64,000 nucleotides of DNA from Chitinophaga pinensis (GCA_945897885.1 CAMDGU010000001.1:108847-172846); one strand, 5' to 3'; numbered from the stretch's first letter, positions 49,086-60,125 are shown. The notes: generated from the sequence alone by a model not told the origin. Translations and numbers: made by a program.

Positions 49086-49724
49086 TTGAAATTACTTAAA
49101 AAATACTTCCCAAATTTAACTAACGAGCAAATTAGCCAATTTTCGCTCTTGGCCAAATTATTTCCAGAATTCAATTTGCAAGTAAATATGATCAGCCGCA
49201 AGGATGTTGAAAATTTGGAGAAACGCCATATATTGCATTCTTTAGCCATTGCAAAGTATATAAATTTTAAATCTCAAACACGTATTTTAGATATCGGCAC
49301 CGGTGGGGGGTTTCCCGGACTTCCATTGGCCATAATGTTTCCCGACTGCAAATTTTATTTGGTTGATTCCATAGGAAAAAAAATTAATGTAGTAAACGAA
49401 TTGTCTTCTCAACTTGAATTAAAAAATGTAGTGGGGATAAATGCCAGAGCCGAATCATTGGATATTGATGTTGATTTTGTTGTATCAAGGGCTGTTGCCC
49501 CAATTTCAGATTTGTACCGTTGGTCAAAAAACCGATTGACCAAGGATAAATACAACGATAAGCCAAATGGTTATATCTTGTTAAAAGGCGGGAATCTTAC
49601 CGACGAAAAAAATGAGTTTAAGGAAATGTTGAGAAAGAGTATTAAAATTCAGGAAGTTCCTTTGGATACTTATTTTAAAGAAGAGTTTTTTGACACTAAA
49701 AAAATTATCTATTTTACGGTATAG
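49086..49724 (+). CDS. rsmG: 16S rRNA (guanine-N7) methyltransferase
   Basis: FNLQVNMISRKDVENLEKRHILHSLAIAKYI...RILDIGTGGGFPGLPLAIMFPD...VVSRAVAPISDLYRW. Confidence 0.95.
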   Translation: MKLLKKYFPNLTNEQISQFSLLAKLFPEFNLQVNMISRKDVENLEKRHILHSLAIAKYINFKSQTRILDIGTGGGFPGLPLAIMFPDCKFYLVDSIGKKINVVNELSSQLELKNVVGINARAESLDIDVDFVVSRAVAPISDLYRWSKNRLTKDKYNDKPNGYILLKGGNLTDEKNEFKEMLRKSIKIQEVPLDTYFKEEFFDTKKIIYFTV

Positions 49725-49809
49725 CTAATTTGGTTATCGTATATAATTTTATTTTAAACCGGTTATGATTTTGTTAAGTTTGTCGTCCAATTTTAAAAAT
49801 AAATTTTAT

Positions 49810-50772
49810 ATGAATAAATTTTTTACATCTCTAATTCTTTTGTTTGTATTTCATTTTGTGAGTCAAGCGCAAATAAAGGTTTCATCTGCTGCCGGCATTT
49901 TTGATACTCTAATGGCAGGCACTCCTATTTATTATCAATATGCCTGGGATGACCCATTAGATGAAGATTATCCAGTGGTTTTAAAATTACCAAAGTCAGT
50001 AAAAGCTTTTGAATCTATTTGGGATTCGATGTATGTTTCTGATGGCTCTGTTTTTTTAACTTCCACTACCAATCGCAAGGCCTTTATAATTTTGGATGCC
50101 ACAGGATGGGATTTAATTGATAAGGGATATGAAGATACAGTTAATTATCCCAATATTTCTCAAATTACAGTTTCACCAACTGGAAATGAAGTGGAGTGGT
50201 TAAACTTTGGTTTTTATAATGAATTAGATGGTTTGGGTGCATTGCCAAGTGCAGGAAGTATAAAAATTTCAATTGATTCAGCCAATAAAGTTAATTTTAT
50301 ATACGGCGATTTTAGCATTGTTCGCCCCGACTTATGTTTTGAAGGATTTGGGAGTTTACGCCCTTCCATTACCTACGTCGACACAGCCTCTGGATATACC
50401 ACTTGGTTTATTTATGGAGACCCAACCGCACCTACTATAGATACTTTATCTGATACAGCTTTTGCTAATTTACCCGCTATTGGCCAAAAACTCACTCTTG
50501 ATTTTAACAAAACCAATTTTATTAAAAGAATAGATAATTTAAATATTTCAGTTTCTCCCAATCCGGCCGTAAATATTTTAAATATTGATATTATCAAGGA
50601 TATTGAAGGAGGGTTGTTTCAAATTTTTTCATTGGATGGACGAATATTAAGCAAAGGAAAACTTGCAAATAATCTGATAAATATTGAGCAATTGAAATCT
50701 GGAAATTATATTCTTAAGGTTCAGAGTAACGGGAAAATTTATTACTCAAGATTTATTAAAACAGATAACTAA
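49810..50772 (+). CDS. Secreted protein with T9SS type A sorting domain
   Basis: Signal peptide; C-term ISVSPNPAVNILNIDIIKDIEGGLFQIFSLDGRIL...GNYILKVQSNGKIYYSRFIKTDN. Confidence 0.8.
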   Translation: MNKFFTSLILLFVFHFVSQAQIKVSSAAGIFDTLMAGTPIYYQYAWDDPLDEDYPVVLKLPKSVKAFESIWDSMYVSDGSVFLTSTTNRKAFIILDATGWDLIDKGYEDTVNYPNISQITVSPTGNEVEWLNFGFYNELDGLGALPSAGSIKISIDSANKVNFIYGDFSIVRPDLCFEGFGSLRPSITYVDTASGYTTWFIYGDPTAPTIDTLSDTAFANLPAIGQKLTLDFNKTNFIKRIDNLNISVSPNPAVNILNIDIIKDIEGGLFQIFSLDGRILSKGKLANNLINIEQLKSGNYILKVQSNGKIYYSRFIKTDN

Positions 50773-50784
50773 AAGTAAAGTTAT

Positions 50785-52092
50785 TCAAAGGTTCAAAGCA
50801 TCACATATTAATTGCTCATATACTGTTGGCCAGCCACCTTGCCATCTCAGGGCTCCTGATAGGGATTCATTGTGCCAAAGGCTTATAAATGTACCATTTA
50901 CATCCTTTACTTTTTTTAATAATTCTCTATTTTTTTCAATGGCCTGCTCTGGTGTTAATTTAAAATAATGCAAAGGCGTAATATCCATACTGCAAAATGG
51001 GTAAAGTAATAATGTTGTTTCTAGATCCTTTTCCAAATCGTAAAAATAAAAAGGAGAAGCAATGCCGGCTCTAAAACCATATTGGCTGGTGTAGCCCAAT
51101 GTGTAATCTTGCTTTATACCCTGTTGTATTAGGTTTTGATAGGTTTTGGGATAGTGATGAATAAGGAAATGCTGGCGGCTAATAGCTGGTTTATTTCCTG
51201 TTACCGTTGCAAGCCTGCTTATTTCTTGCTTTAGTACTACCGGCTCGGTATTTGATTGGTAGGAAGGGTGGATTCCTATTTTATGAGTTTGGGCTAATTG
51301 TCTTATAACCGCTTGTTGCCTTGCATTTTTCCAGTTAATATTTTTATCAAATTTTGCATAATCACCCAGTAGCCAAAAATAAATTACTTCTATATCCGTA
51401 TGATGTTTCTCAAGTTCTTCAAACACATCAAAGGCATCCTTTTTAAGGTTACAAAGAGTGAGAAAACGGTTTTTTACTTCTCCATAATTTCCTTTAAAAA
51501 AATCCTTTAAAAAACCGGATAATGACCAAAAAAATCCCTTTTCCTTATACTGAAATGTGCTGTCAACATCAATGGTAGAAATGAATTTGAAACTTGGTTC
51601 ATTAAATTTCAAATCAGGAAATTTTAAAACCAACTGATGCTTTAAATTTTGCACCCAGTTATTTACCAATGGAAATTCAAAGCTTTGGGTTTTGCACAAA
51701 ATACTGGCTTCGGGTGGAAACCGATGATGGGCATCCGGCTCAAATCCTTTGTATTCCTCATAGCGGCTTACCAAATAAAAAATTGCTGCAAATACATCAA
51801 AATCCCATTGGTTAGGAGTAAGTTTTTCGGAAGGGAATAAAAGGGTATCAACTCCCGAATTTTTAAAAGGAATATCCATTGGTTCAAAACCTTTGGAATT
51901 TAGTAAATCACTGCAAACTGGAATATTTATTGAAGTTGAATTTTTAAAGCTTTTGGAATAAATAATATGAGCATTTTCAGTTTCAGAAACTAGTTCATAC
52001 CCAACACCTAAAAGCTGTTTAAATACCAAATTGAAAACAAAAGTTTGTCTTTTGCTTTCATGGGATGAGAAGATTTTTAGCAGGTCATTCAA
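50785..52092 (-). CDS. Polysaccharide deacetylase-like (DUF7033-type) protein
   Basis: FISTIDVDSTFQYKEKGFFWSLSGFLKD...IGIHPSYQSN...RQHFLIHHYPKTYQNLIQQGIKQDYTLGYTSQYGFRAGIASPFYFYDLE. Confidence 0.7.
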   Translation of the reverse strand: MNDLLKIFSSHESKRQTFVFNLVFKQLLGVGYELVSETENAHIIYSKSFKNSTSINIPVCSDLLNSKGFEPMDIPFKNSGVDTLLFPSEKLTPNQWDFDVFAAIFYLVSRYEEYKGFEPDAHHRFPPEASILCKTQSFEFPLVNNWVQNLKHQLVLKFPDLKFNEPSFKFISTIDVDSTFQYKEKGFFWSLSGFLKDFFKGNYGEVKNRFLTLCNLKKDAFDVFEELEKHHTDIEVIYFWLLGDYAKFDKNINWKNARQQAVIRQLAQTHKIGIHPSYQSNTEPVVLKQEISRLATVTGNKPAISRQHFLIHHYPKTYQNLIQQGIKQDYTLGYTSQYGFRAGIASPFYFYDLEKDLETTLLLYPFCSMDITPLHYFKLTPEQAIEKNRELLKKVKDVNGTFISLWHNESLSGALRWQGGWPTVYEQLICDALNL

Positions 52093-52104
52093 TTAACTAA
52101 ATTA

Positions 52105-53025
52105 TCAGTCCTTTACCTTTTTATTAATAATTTTAACCAATCGCTTTATCATTTTTTTGGTATCATTTGGCATGGTACTATAGTCCCAACTTCTATAAAC
52201 AAATTTATCTTTCTTCATTATAATGAAGTGAGTATCATTATAAAAATATAATGTGTAGAAAAAATTAGGATTTGAAGATAATTTGGACTCCAATTCATCC
52301 ATACTTATTAGCTTGTAAGGGTAGGGATATAGTTTCATTACTTTTTCTTCAATATCTTCCTCTGCGCAATCTTTATATGGACTAAATATTTGTAATAAAT
52401 TAGCGGTTATATAAAGTGTGTCTTCGGTTAATTTTGTTAATTCCTCATTTTCTATATCCTTAAGTATTTTTTTATCTGTTCTGTTTAAACAAAAGCTCAT
52501 ATGTTGTAAGTAAGCAACTAAAATAGCAGGTTTGAAATTGGTAACAGGGACTTTCCCGTTTAGGAGTTTGTCAATTTCTTTACCCCTTGAGTTATATAAT
52601 TTTGCCCTAAATTGACAAGTTATATCTAAGTTTAAATTCCCAAATACAAGTTTTTCACCAAGCATTTTAACCTTTTCAATTCTCTTTTGCCAAAGTTCAA
52701 AATATAAGCTACTAAAACTTCCATTCCAAAGGGTGTAGCTCAAAGTGAAAAATGCAGCATACTTTTCATTACTATATTTATTGAAATCCTTTTCATTTAT
52801 TATTTCAATTTGGTTATAGGTCCACCCTTTTTTTATGGCTGCTTCAAATTCTTCTTCTTGATCATTGATTAAATAATTGGGTATTACAAAATACACCGTA
52901 CTTTTTTTAAACCGCTCTGTTTCCTCTTTTGAGGCAGGATTTTCTGCCCAAACAGAACCGTAACTTGAGTTAACGGATCCGAGCAAAACAGTGGATACTA
53001 ATAATCCTAGAAAGATGTTTTTCAT
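52105..53025 (-). CDS. Hypothetical secreted protein
   Basis: Signal peptide MKNIFLGLLVSTVLLGSVNSSYG; no family recognised. Confidence 0.6.
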   Translation of the reverse strand: MKNIFLGLLVSTVLLGSVNSSYGSVWAENPASKEETERFKKSTVYFVIPNYLINDQEEEFEAAIKKGWTYNQIEIINEKDFNKYSNEKYAAFFTLSYTLWNGSFSSLYFELWQKRIEKVKMLGEKLVFGNLNLDITCQFRAKLYNSRGKEIDKLLNGKVPVTNFKPAILVAYLQHMSFCLNRTDKKILKDIENEELTKLTEDTLYITANLLQIFSPYKDCAEEDIEEKVMKLYPYPYKLISMDELESKLSSNPNFFYTLYFYNDTHFIIMKKDKFVYRSWDYSTMPNDTKKMIKRLVKIINKKVKD

Positions 53026-53098
53026 GGCAACGAATTAATAGCTTTTACCTTATCATAACAAATTTTAAATTTGCAGCTTATTTAAAAATTTAAAACCA

Positions 53099-54238
53099 TT
53101 GCAAAAGCGAGCACTTATAACAGGAATTACAGGACAAGACGGAGCTTATTTGGCTGAGTTTTTATTAAACAAAGGCTATGAAGTTCACGGTATAAAACGC
53201 CGCAGTTCTTTATTTAATACTGACAGGATTGACCATTTATACCAAGATCCGCATGAGAGGAATCTTAAATTAAAACTTCATTATGGAGATTTAACGGATA
53301 GCACTAATCTTATCCGTATTATTCAGGAAGTACAGCCGGATGAAATTTATAACCTGGCGGCCATGAGCCACGTAAAGGTAAGTTTTGAAACGCCTGAATA
53401 CACTGCCAATGCTGATGGAATAGGAACCTTACGAATTTTGGAGGCTATTCGCATTTGTGGATTAACAGAAAAAACGCGTTTTTATCAGGCATCCACTTCT
53501 GAATTGTATGGTTTGGTGCAACAAGTACCTCAAAGCGAAACAACCCCGTTTTATCCTCGTTCGCCTTATGCCGTGGCCAAAATGTATGGTTACTGGATTA
53601 CCGTAAATTATCGAGAAGCATATAATATGTATGCTTGCAACGGAATATTATTTAACCATGAATCGCCCATAAGAGGTGAAACATTTGTTACCAGAAAGAT
53701 AACCAGAGCCGCCAGCCGCATAGCGATTGGTTTACAGGATAAATTATTCCTCGGAAACCTGGATGCCAAGCGCGATTGGGGACATGCTAAGGATTATATA
53801 GAAGCCATGTATTTAATGCTTCAGCAACCAACAGCTGAAGATTATGTGATAGCCACCGGAATTACCACCGAGGTGAGAGAATTTGTGAGAATGAGTTTTG
53901 CTGATTTGGGTATAGGTATTGAATTTAAGGGAATTGGGGTAAAAGAAATAGGTTTTATTACAACCATTGACAAAGCCCGAATGGAATTTTTAGATATCAA
54001 AAATGATAACTTAAAAGAAGGCAAAGAAGTGATTTTTGTAGATCCATTGTATTTCCGCCCTACCGAAGTTGATTTGTTAATTGGTGACCCAACCAAAGCG
54101 AAAACCCAATTAGGATGGGAACCAAAGTATGATTTAAATTCATTAGTAAACGATATGATGAAAGGGGATTTGAAACTTATGAAGAAGGAGAAGTACCTGC
54201 AAGACGGAGGATTTAGAGTGTTTAATTATTTTGAGTAA
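53099..54238 (+). CDS. gmd: GDP-mannose 4,6-dehydratase
   Basis: [44 protein letters not shown]...[33 protein letters not shown]. Confidence 0.97.
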   Translation: MQKRALITGITGQDGAYLAEFLLNKGYEVHGIKRRSSLFNTDRIDHLYQDPHERNLKLKLHYGDLTDSTNLIRIIQEVQPDEIYNLAAMSHVKVSFETPEYTANADGIGTLRILEAIRICGLTEKTRFYQASTSELYGLVQQVPQSETTPFYPRSPYAVAKMYGYWITVNYREAYNMYACNGILFNHESPIRGETFVTRKITRAASRIAIGLQDKLFLGNLDAKRDWGHAKDYIEAMYLMLQQPTAEDYVIATGITTEVREFVRMSFADLGIGIEFKGIGVKEIGFITTIDKARMEFLDIKNDNLKEGKEVIFVDPLYFRPTEVDLLIGDPTKAKTQLGWEPKYDLNSLVNDMMKGDLKLMKKEKYLQDGGFRVFNYFE

Positions 54239-54243
54239 TGCTG

Positions 54244-54298
54244 TGTCATTCCGACGAAGGAGGAATCTGATTGAGATGCTTTGTGCCTCAGCATGACA
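54244..54298. repeat. Dispersed intergenic repeat (GTCATTCCGACGAAGGAGGAATCT family)
   Basis: tgtcattccgacgaaggaggaatctgattgagatgctttgtgcctcagcatgacaa; ends form an inverted TGTCAT/ATGACA. Confidence 0.7.
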
Positions 54299-54317
54299 AA
54301 ATGAAGAATAACCAAAA

Positions 54318-55244
54318 ATGAATACAAACAGCAAAATATATATAGCAGGCCACCGCGGTATGGTAGGTTCAGCAGTTAAGCGGGCTCTGGAAAAGCAAGG
54401 ATTTACCAATCTAGTTTATCAAACTTCAGCCGAGCTTGACCTAAGAAATGCTAATGCAGTAGCCGATTTTTTTGATGCAGAGCAGCCGGAATACGTTTTT
54501 TTGGCCGCCGCCAAAGTAGGAGGTATAGTAGCTAATAATACCTATCGTGCGCAGTTTTTGTATGAAAATCTTCAAATACAAAACAATATCATTCATAATG
54601 CTTATTTGCATGGTGCCAAAAAGCTTATGTTTTTTGGATCATCTTGTATTTATCCTAAGTTAGCTCCTCAACCACTTAAAGAAGAATATCTATTAACAGG
54701 CTTGTTGGAACCAACCAATGAGCCCTATGCTATAGCTAAAATAGCAGGTATAAAAATGTGTGAAGCATATAGGAGCCAATATGGATGCAACTTTATATCG
54801 GTAATGCCTACCAATTTATATGGGATTAATGATAATTATGATGCTCAAAACAGTCACGTATTGCCTGCGTTAATCCGCAAGTTTCATGAGGCTAAAATAC
54901 ATAATACACCTGAAGTTGTAATTTGGGGGACAGGTTCACCATTACGTGAATTTTTATTTGCAGATGATTTGGCAGAGGCTGCCTTAAAACTTATGCTGGA
55001 ATATGACAGCGAAAAGTTTGTAAACATAGGAACCGGTCATGATTTGAGTATTAAAGATTTGGCAATACTAATTCAGGGAATAATTGGGTATAATGGTAAA
55101 TTAGTTTTTGATACCACCAAACCTGATGGAACACCCCGTAAATTAATGGATGTATCTTTTTTAAACTCTTTGGGTTGGAAATATAAAACTGAATTGGAAG
55201 AAGGAATTAAGATTGCTTATAGTGATTTTTTAAAAAGATACTAG
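54318..55244 (+). CDS. fcl: GDP-L-fucose synthase
   Basis: [23 protein letters not shown]...[52 protein letters not shown]. Confidence 0.97.
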   Translation: MNTNSKIYIAGHRGMVGSAVKRALEKQGFTNLVYQTSAELDLRNANAVADFFDAEQPEYVFLAAAKVGGIVANNTYRAQFLYENLQIQNNIIHNAYLHGAKKLMFFGSSCIYPKLAPQPLKEEYLLTGLLEPTNEPYAIAKIAGIKMCEAYRSQYGCNFISVMPTNLYGINDNYDAQNSHVLPALIRKFHEAKIHNTPEVVIWGTGSPLREFLFADDLAEAALKLMLEYDSEKFVNIGTGHDLSIKDLAILIQGIIGYNGKLVFDTTKPDGTPRKLMDVSFLNSLGWKYKTELEEGIKIAYSDFLKRY

Positions 55245-55268
55245 AAGAGCAAAAAAAGCTTATTTAAA

Positions 55269-55297
55269 AAAAATGCCTGCAAATCGCAGGCATTTTA
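55269..55297. terminator. Rho-independent terminator downstream of fcl
   Basis: aaaatgcctgcaaatcgcaggcatttta: stem AATGCCTGC/GCAGGCATT plus T tract. Confidence 0.8.
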
Positions 55298-55466
55298 ATA
55301 TCATGAGGTTTAGTTAGTTTATCCGTGTTTTATTTCTTTCGAAAAAGGTTAAAACGAATTTAACTAAACCCTGTTAGCCTATCCTAAGAAAATGTGAAGT
55401 AATCAATTTTATTTGTGAAGTAGAGGTTTTTGCAGGTAGATTAAAACCCATTAGACTTAATTAAAG

Positions 55467-56597
55467 TTATTCCGTTACCACTTTTCTAAGTTTTTCAACT
55501 GCAAAGCGAATATCCTCTTCTGTTGTAAATTTCCCAAAGGAAAAGCGTACACCGGTTCTTTCATCAGGATGGTGAATAGCTGCTAAAACATGGCTTCCTT
55601 TACTGGCACCGCTGCTGCAGGCAGAGCCTCCACTAGCACAAACCCCTTCAATATCTAATTTAAAAAGCAACATATCTCCGGCTGGATTTGGAGGAAGACT
55701 AACGTTTAAAACAGTATACAAACTTTTATCATCTTCTTGCACACCGTTAAAACCAACTCCGGGTATTTCAGCTGCTATAAGGGTTCGCATTAACGATTTT
55801 AAAGCCTGAAGTTTCTGCTGTTTTTCAGGCATTATACTGTGAGATATTTCTAAAGCTTTTGCCAACCCTACAATTCCATGAAGATTTTCAGTGCCGGCTC
55901 GCATATTTTTTTCTTGGCCACCACCCGTAATTATTGGTCTTAACTTGTGTGTGTTTTTTACAAACAAAAATCCTGAGCCTTTTGGGCCATTAAATTTATG
56001 AGCAGAACATACTAAAAAATCTAATCCCAATTCTTCAACGTCAATTTTGTAATGCCCTATAGTTTGCACCGTGTCAGAGTGAAAAAGACAATTATATTTT
56101 TTTGCAATTGCTGATACCTTCTTTAAATCTAATAAGGTTCCTATTTCATTATTAGCATGCATTAAGGAAATAAGACTTCCTGGATATTGTGAAGTTAATT
56201 GTTCCAAATGAGCTAAATCAATTTCTCCTTTATCATTAATACTTACCAAATGCATTTCGGCTACTCCTTTATGATGCATTTCTTCTACAGTACTTAAAAC
56301 AGCATGATGCTCAATAGGAGAGGTAATAATATGTTTAATTCCTAAATCATTTACTGCAGAGCGAATAACAATATTATCGGCTTCAGTTCCTCCGGAGGTA
56401 AACAGTATTTCTGAAGGTTTGGCGTTTATAAGTTCTGCAATTTTTCGACGTGCCATTTCCATCACTCCTTTGGCATTTCGTCCAATGGCATGCTGTGCAC
56501 TTGGATTCCCAAAACAATTGGATAAAACATCCGTCATGGCAGAAACCACTTCAGGGTCTAAAGGTGTGGTAGCTGCATTATCTAAATATACACGCAT
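55467..56597 (-). CDS. Cysteine desulfurase (NifS/IscS family)
   Basis: VYLDNAATTPLDPEVV...LFTSGGTEADNIVI...SAHKFNGPKGSGFLFV...CASGGSACSSGASKGSHVL. Confidence 0.95.
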   Translation of the reverse strand: MRVYLDNAATTPLDPEVVSAMTDVLSNCFGNPSAQHAIGRNAKGVMEMARRKIAELINAKPSEILFTSGGTEADNIVIRSAVNDLGIKHIITSPIEHHAVLSTVEEMHHKGVAEMHLVSINDKGEIDLAHLEQLTSQYPGSLISLMHANNEIGTLLDLKKVSAIAKKYNCLFHSDTVQTIGHYKIDVEELGLDFLVCSAHKFNGPKGSGFLFVKNTHKLRPIITGGGQEKNMRAGTENLHGIVGLAKALEISHSIMPEKQQKLQALKSLMRTLIAAEIPGVGFNGVQEDDKSLYTVLNVSLPPNPAGDMLLFKLDIEGVCASGGSACSSGASKGSHVLAAIHHPDERTGVRFSFGKFTTEEDIRFAVEKLRKVVTE

Positions 56598-57517
56598 TAT
56601 TTTTGAAGGCAATATTTGGTTGCAAATTTTGGATTTAAGGTACAGTAACCTAATATTTTGTAAAGCAATTTGGCTAAACTGAATTGAGTTAAAATTTCAC
56701 CTTCCTTTGGTGCACATTCCACAATATCAAAACCTACCACTTCTTTTTGGGTACAAACTTTCTTTAAAAATTGAAGGGTTTCAAACCAACCAAGTCCGCC
56801 GGGCTCAGCCGTTCCAACTGCTGGCATCACAGAAGGGTCAAATCCATCGGCATCAATTGTTAAGTATATTTTCTCAGGCAAGGCAGCTACTACTTCATCC
56901 TGCCAATTTGCATTGGCTGCTATTTGATGAGCATACCAAGTATTTATTAAAGGAGAGCTTTTTATCAATTCAGCTTCTTCTTTGCATTGTGCTCTTATCC
57001 CTACTTGATATAAATTTACACCCAAATCATGAATACGAGCCAACACCGAAGCGTGGCTATAGGGATTGTCGTTATAACTTTGGCGCAAATCTGAATGGGC
57101 ATCTATTTGTAAAATACCAATTCCGGGATGTTTAGCCAAATGAGCTTTGAAAAAACCTAATGTAACAGTATGCTCGGCACCTAGGCTAACAACAAATTTA
57201 TTATTGTTTAAATTTTCAGTCGTAGCGTTTTCTATAAGCCTTACAGCAGCTTCGTCAACACTATTTTCAAAATTTAATGGTTCAAGGGTAGAAATTCCTA
57301 TTTTTTTATAGGTTTCCTGCCCAAGTTCTTCATCATAAAACTCCACAAAATGAGAAGCTTCAATAATGGCTTCAGGTCCTTTATCAGACCCGGCTAAATA
57401 GGAAGAGGTATATTCGTAAGGTGCTGACTGAATAACCACACTTGAAGAATTATAACTATATAATATCTCTTCAGTAATCCCAAGAAAGTTGTTTTCAGTT
57501 TCTAGATATGAACTCAT
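56597..57517 (-). CDS. Agmatinase / arginase family ureohydrolase
   Basis: SLGAEHTVTLGFF...IGILQIDAHSDLRQSYNDNPYSHASVLARI...YLTIDADGFDPSVMPAVGTAEPGGLGWFE. Confidence 0.95.
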   Translation of the reverse strand: MSSYLETENNFLGITEEILYSYNSSSVVIQSAPYEYTSSYLAGSDKGPEAIIEASHFVEFYDEELGQETYKKIGISTLEPLNFENSVDEAAVRLIENATTENLNNNKFVVSLGAEHTVTLGFFKAHLAKHPGIGILQIDAHSDLRQSYNDNPYSHASVLARIHDLGVNLYQVGIRAQCKEEAELIKSSPLINTWYAHQIAANANWQDEVVAALPEKIYLTIDADGFDPSVMPAVGTAEPGGLGWFETLQFLKKVCTQKEVVGFDIVECAPKEGEILTQFSLAKLLYKILGYCTLNPKFATKYCLQK

Positions 57518-57540
57518 TAATTTTTTTTGAAATGTATCTT

Positions 57541-57569
57541 AGAGATTTCTCCTTAGTCGGAATGACAAA
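57541..57569. repeat. Dispersed intergenic repeat, partial copy (AGAT-TCCTCC..GTCGGAATGAC family)
   Basis: agagatttctccttagtcggaatgacaaa. Confidence 0.5.
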
Positions 57570-57620
57570 CCCCAGCAACTTGTAATGCTGAAGAAAGAAG
57601 CAGCTCATAAAAATATAAAT

Positions 57621-58184
57621 TTATTTCTTTACTCTTTCCACGTATTCACCGTTGGCAGTATTCACTCGTATCATTTCCCCTATTTCGCAAAATAACGGAA
57701 CACGAATTTCTGCACCTGTTTCAAGAGTTGCAGGTTTTCCTGTATTGGTGGCTGTATCGCCTTTTATTCCGGGTTCGGTATAGGTTATTTCCAGTTCTAC
57801 GTTCAATGGAGCCTGACCACCTATTGGCAAATCACCTTCAAACTGAACCATTACAGTCATTCCTTCTTTCATAAAACGGGCAGCATTTCCAAACATAAAT
57901 TCAGGAATATTAACCTGATCATAGGTTTCATTATCCATACAAACCAAAGCATCAGCTTCTTTGTATAAATACTGCATTTCTTTTACATCTACTCTTACTG
58001 TTTCTATTTCTTCACCACTTCGAAAACGGTTCTCTAAGTTTTTTCCGTTTTTAACGTTACGCATTTTACATTGGTAAAAAGCTCTTAAATTTCCCGGTGT
58101 GCGGTGCTGCCATTCTGTAACCTGACACAATTCATTATTGTATCGGATAAACATTCCTACTGAAATATCTGCTGTAGTTGCCAT
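57621..58184 (-). CDS. efp: Translation elongation factor P
   Basis: ADISVGMFIRYNNELCQVTEWQHRTPGNLRAFYQCKMRNVKNGKNLENRFRSGEEIE. Confidence 0.96.
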   Translation of the reverse strand: MATTADISVGMFIRYNNELCQVTEWQHRTPGNLRAFYQCKMRNVKNGKNLENRFRSGEEIETVRVDVKEMQYLYKEADALVCMDNETYDQVNIPEFMFGNAARFMKEGMTVMVQFEGDLPIGGQAPLNVELEITYTEPGIKGDTATNTGKPATLETGAEIRVPLFCEIGEMIRVNTANGEYVERVKK

Positions 58185-58382
58185 TTAGTTATTGATTTTA
58201 AATTTTGGCAAAAATACGATTTGAAAATTAAATAATTTGGTGAGTGAAACAATTGATTCTGAAATTTAAAACTTCTTAGTTGGAAACAATTATGATTAAT
58301 CATGACAAAAAAAACACATTGGGGATTTGGAAAGTGATTTTTTTTAAGACATTTGAAGGAGTTTAACCCTAAAAAGAAAAAT

Positions 58383-59276
58383 ATGAAAACAATCAAATTA
58401 ATTCTAGTTCTCTTGTTTTGGGCATTTCAATTTGCGTATTCTCGACCAAAACCAACTCATTTTGCCAAACGCACATGTCACATTGATTGTGGTCAATGTG
58501 AAGAATGGATTGAATCCGTTGGAGACCCTTGTCTTAAAACTTATTACTGTGTAACAAGTAACGGATCAACTCGCGCAATGACATGTCAAAGTTGGACATG
58601 GGGCATACCTCCAAACGCAGGAGGAGCATCCGATGAAGATGCTCAAGAAGTTGGAGCAATATTTAAGAATGAGGATATTACAGTTGCAATTGATGAAAAT
58701 AGTGATGAAGATGATATTATTTTTAAAGCATATTTAAATTCAGACCTTGATGAATCAGTAATTGCAACAACTTTTGCCTTACCAGCCAGCTGGGTAGAAG
58801 ATGGTTGGGGATATAATATTTCATATTTGAGTGGTAATAATCAACTTCTTATAAAAGTTTATCCATTAGTGTATGAAAATGATTCCTTATTTTGCAGCTT
58901 GCAAGATGAAAATGGGGGATATTCCGCATATGTTTTAGTTGATTATCTTGAGGGTGAGTTAATTGGTGGGGGTAACATCGCTCCAAGGAATATTAATGGA
59001 GTACCTGTCTTTTCTTCAGATAATATTGTGGCAATAATTTATCCTAATCCAGCAACAAAGGATGCAATATTTACTAAAATAGAAGTTCCCTTTGCTAAAT
59101 CAATGGGTCATGTGGTAACTATAACTGATATAAATGGTAAGGTTGTAATCAAAAACACCTTTGACGATTTAGAAAATAAGATAAATATTTCAGGCTTAGA
59201 AAATGGGATATATATGGTTAAAGTAGAGGTAGATTCTTTAATAATTAAACAAGAAAAATTATTGATTCAGAGATAG
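58383..59276 (+). CDS. Secreted protein with Cys-rich N-terminus and T9SS sorting domain
   Basis: Signal peptide MKTIKLILVLLFWAFQFAYS; CHIDCGQCEEWIESVGDPCLKTYYC; C-term IIYPNPATKDAIFTKIEV...GIYMVKVEVDSLIIKQEKLLIQR. Confidence 0.8.
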   Translation: MKTIKLILVLLFWAFQFAYSRPKPTHFAKRTCHIDCGQCEEWIESVGDPCLKTYYCVTSNGSTRAMTCQSWTWGIPPNAGGASDEDAQEVGAIFKNEDITVAIDENSDEDDIIFKAYLNSDLDESVIATTFALPASWVEDGWGYNISYLSGNNQLLIKVYPLVYENDSLFCSLQDENGGYSAYVLVDYLEGELIGGGNIAPRNINGVPVFSSDNIVAIIYPNPATKDAIFTKIEVPFAKSMGHVVTITDINGKVVIKNTFDDLENKINISGLENGIYMVKVEVDSLIIKQEKLLIQR

Positions 59277-59329
59277 GAATTGAAAAACTCATTTGATAAA
59301 GCATCTATCTCAAAAGGTAGGTGCTTTTT

Positions 59330-59995
59330 TTATTCTATATTTATTGTTGTTTCAGGTTTTAATTTAAAACTTATTAAATAAGCAAAATATGGTTTCCAGT
59401 GGGTTACAAAAGAATAATAGCCTAATTGCCATAATCCTTTTTCTAAGTTCATGTCATCGATGTGTTTGAATCCCATAATTGGAATGTAGTGATAATCGTA
59501 TTTAAGGTTTGGGTCTTTTAAAAGGTTCTTAGCTTCATCGAATGATAAAATCCATTTATCTGTTGGGAATTTTTTATTGCCCAATTCCCAAGCCAATGTA
59601 AGTCCTTGCACATTTACAAAAACAGAATTTTGACTATTTAAAAATGCAATACATTCTTCAGAAGTTACAGTTTGTAAGATTGGATAAAAACTCACACTAT
59701 ATTTTTGATTAGCCACTAGGTTGTTAGAGGCATTTTTAAAACACGAATCAATATTGTAATAAGGCGAAATAATAAATGCAGTGTCGTATTTTGCCAAAAA
59801 AAGTTTTAACTGAAAGTTATGACTGTAACTAGCTGGCACTATTAAGTCGAATTGATTGATTGGCATTCCAAATTTTTTATTCAAATCAACGGAATCAGAA
59901 AAAACTATTTCTTTAGGAGATTTAGAAACTAAACATCCATTAAGGCAGAAAAAAAAGCCAATAGCAAATAATGAAAGAAGGAAATTACGAATCAT
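59330..59995 (-). CDS. Hypothetical lipoprotein
   Basis: MIRNFLLSLFAIGFFFCLNGCLVSKSP lipobox; no family recognised; start set at MIRNFLL. Confidence 0.6.
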   Translation of the reverse strand: MIRNFLLSLFAIGFFFCLNGCLVSKSPKEIVFSDSVDLNKKFGMPINQFDLIVPASYSHNFQLKLFLAKYDTAFIISPYYNIDSCFKNASNNLVANQKYSVSFYPILQTVTSEECIAFLNSQNSVFVNVQGLTLAWELGNKKFPTDKWILSFDEAKNLLKDPNLKYDYHYIPIMGFKHIDDMNLEKGLWQLGYYSFVTHWKPYFAYLISFKLKPETTINIE

Positions 59996-60125
59996 TTCAG
60001 CAATTTTTGAAAGATATATTGTTTTTGAAAATAAACACAAACTTTATAAAGAATTGATAAACATGCAACTTTAAAATTCAGTGATAAGGGGATTTAATTC
60101 TAATGTTAATTAAATATTCAAGGTT

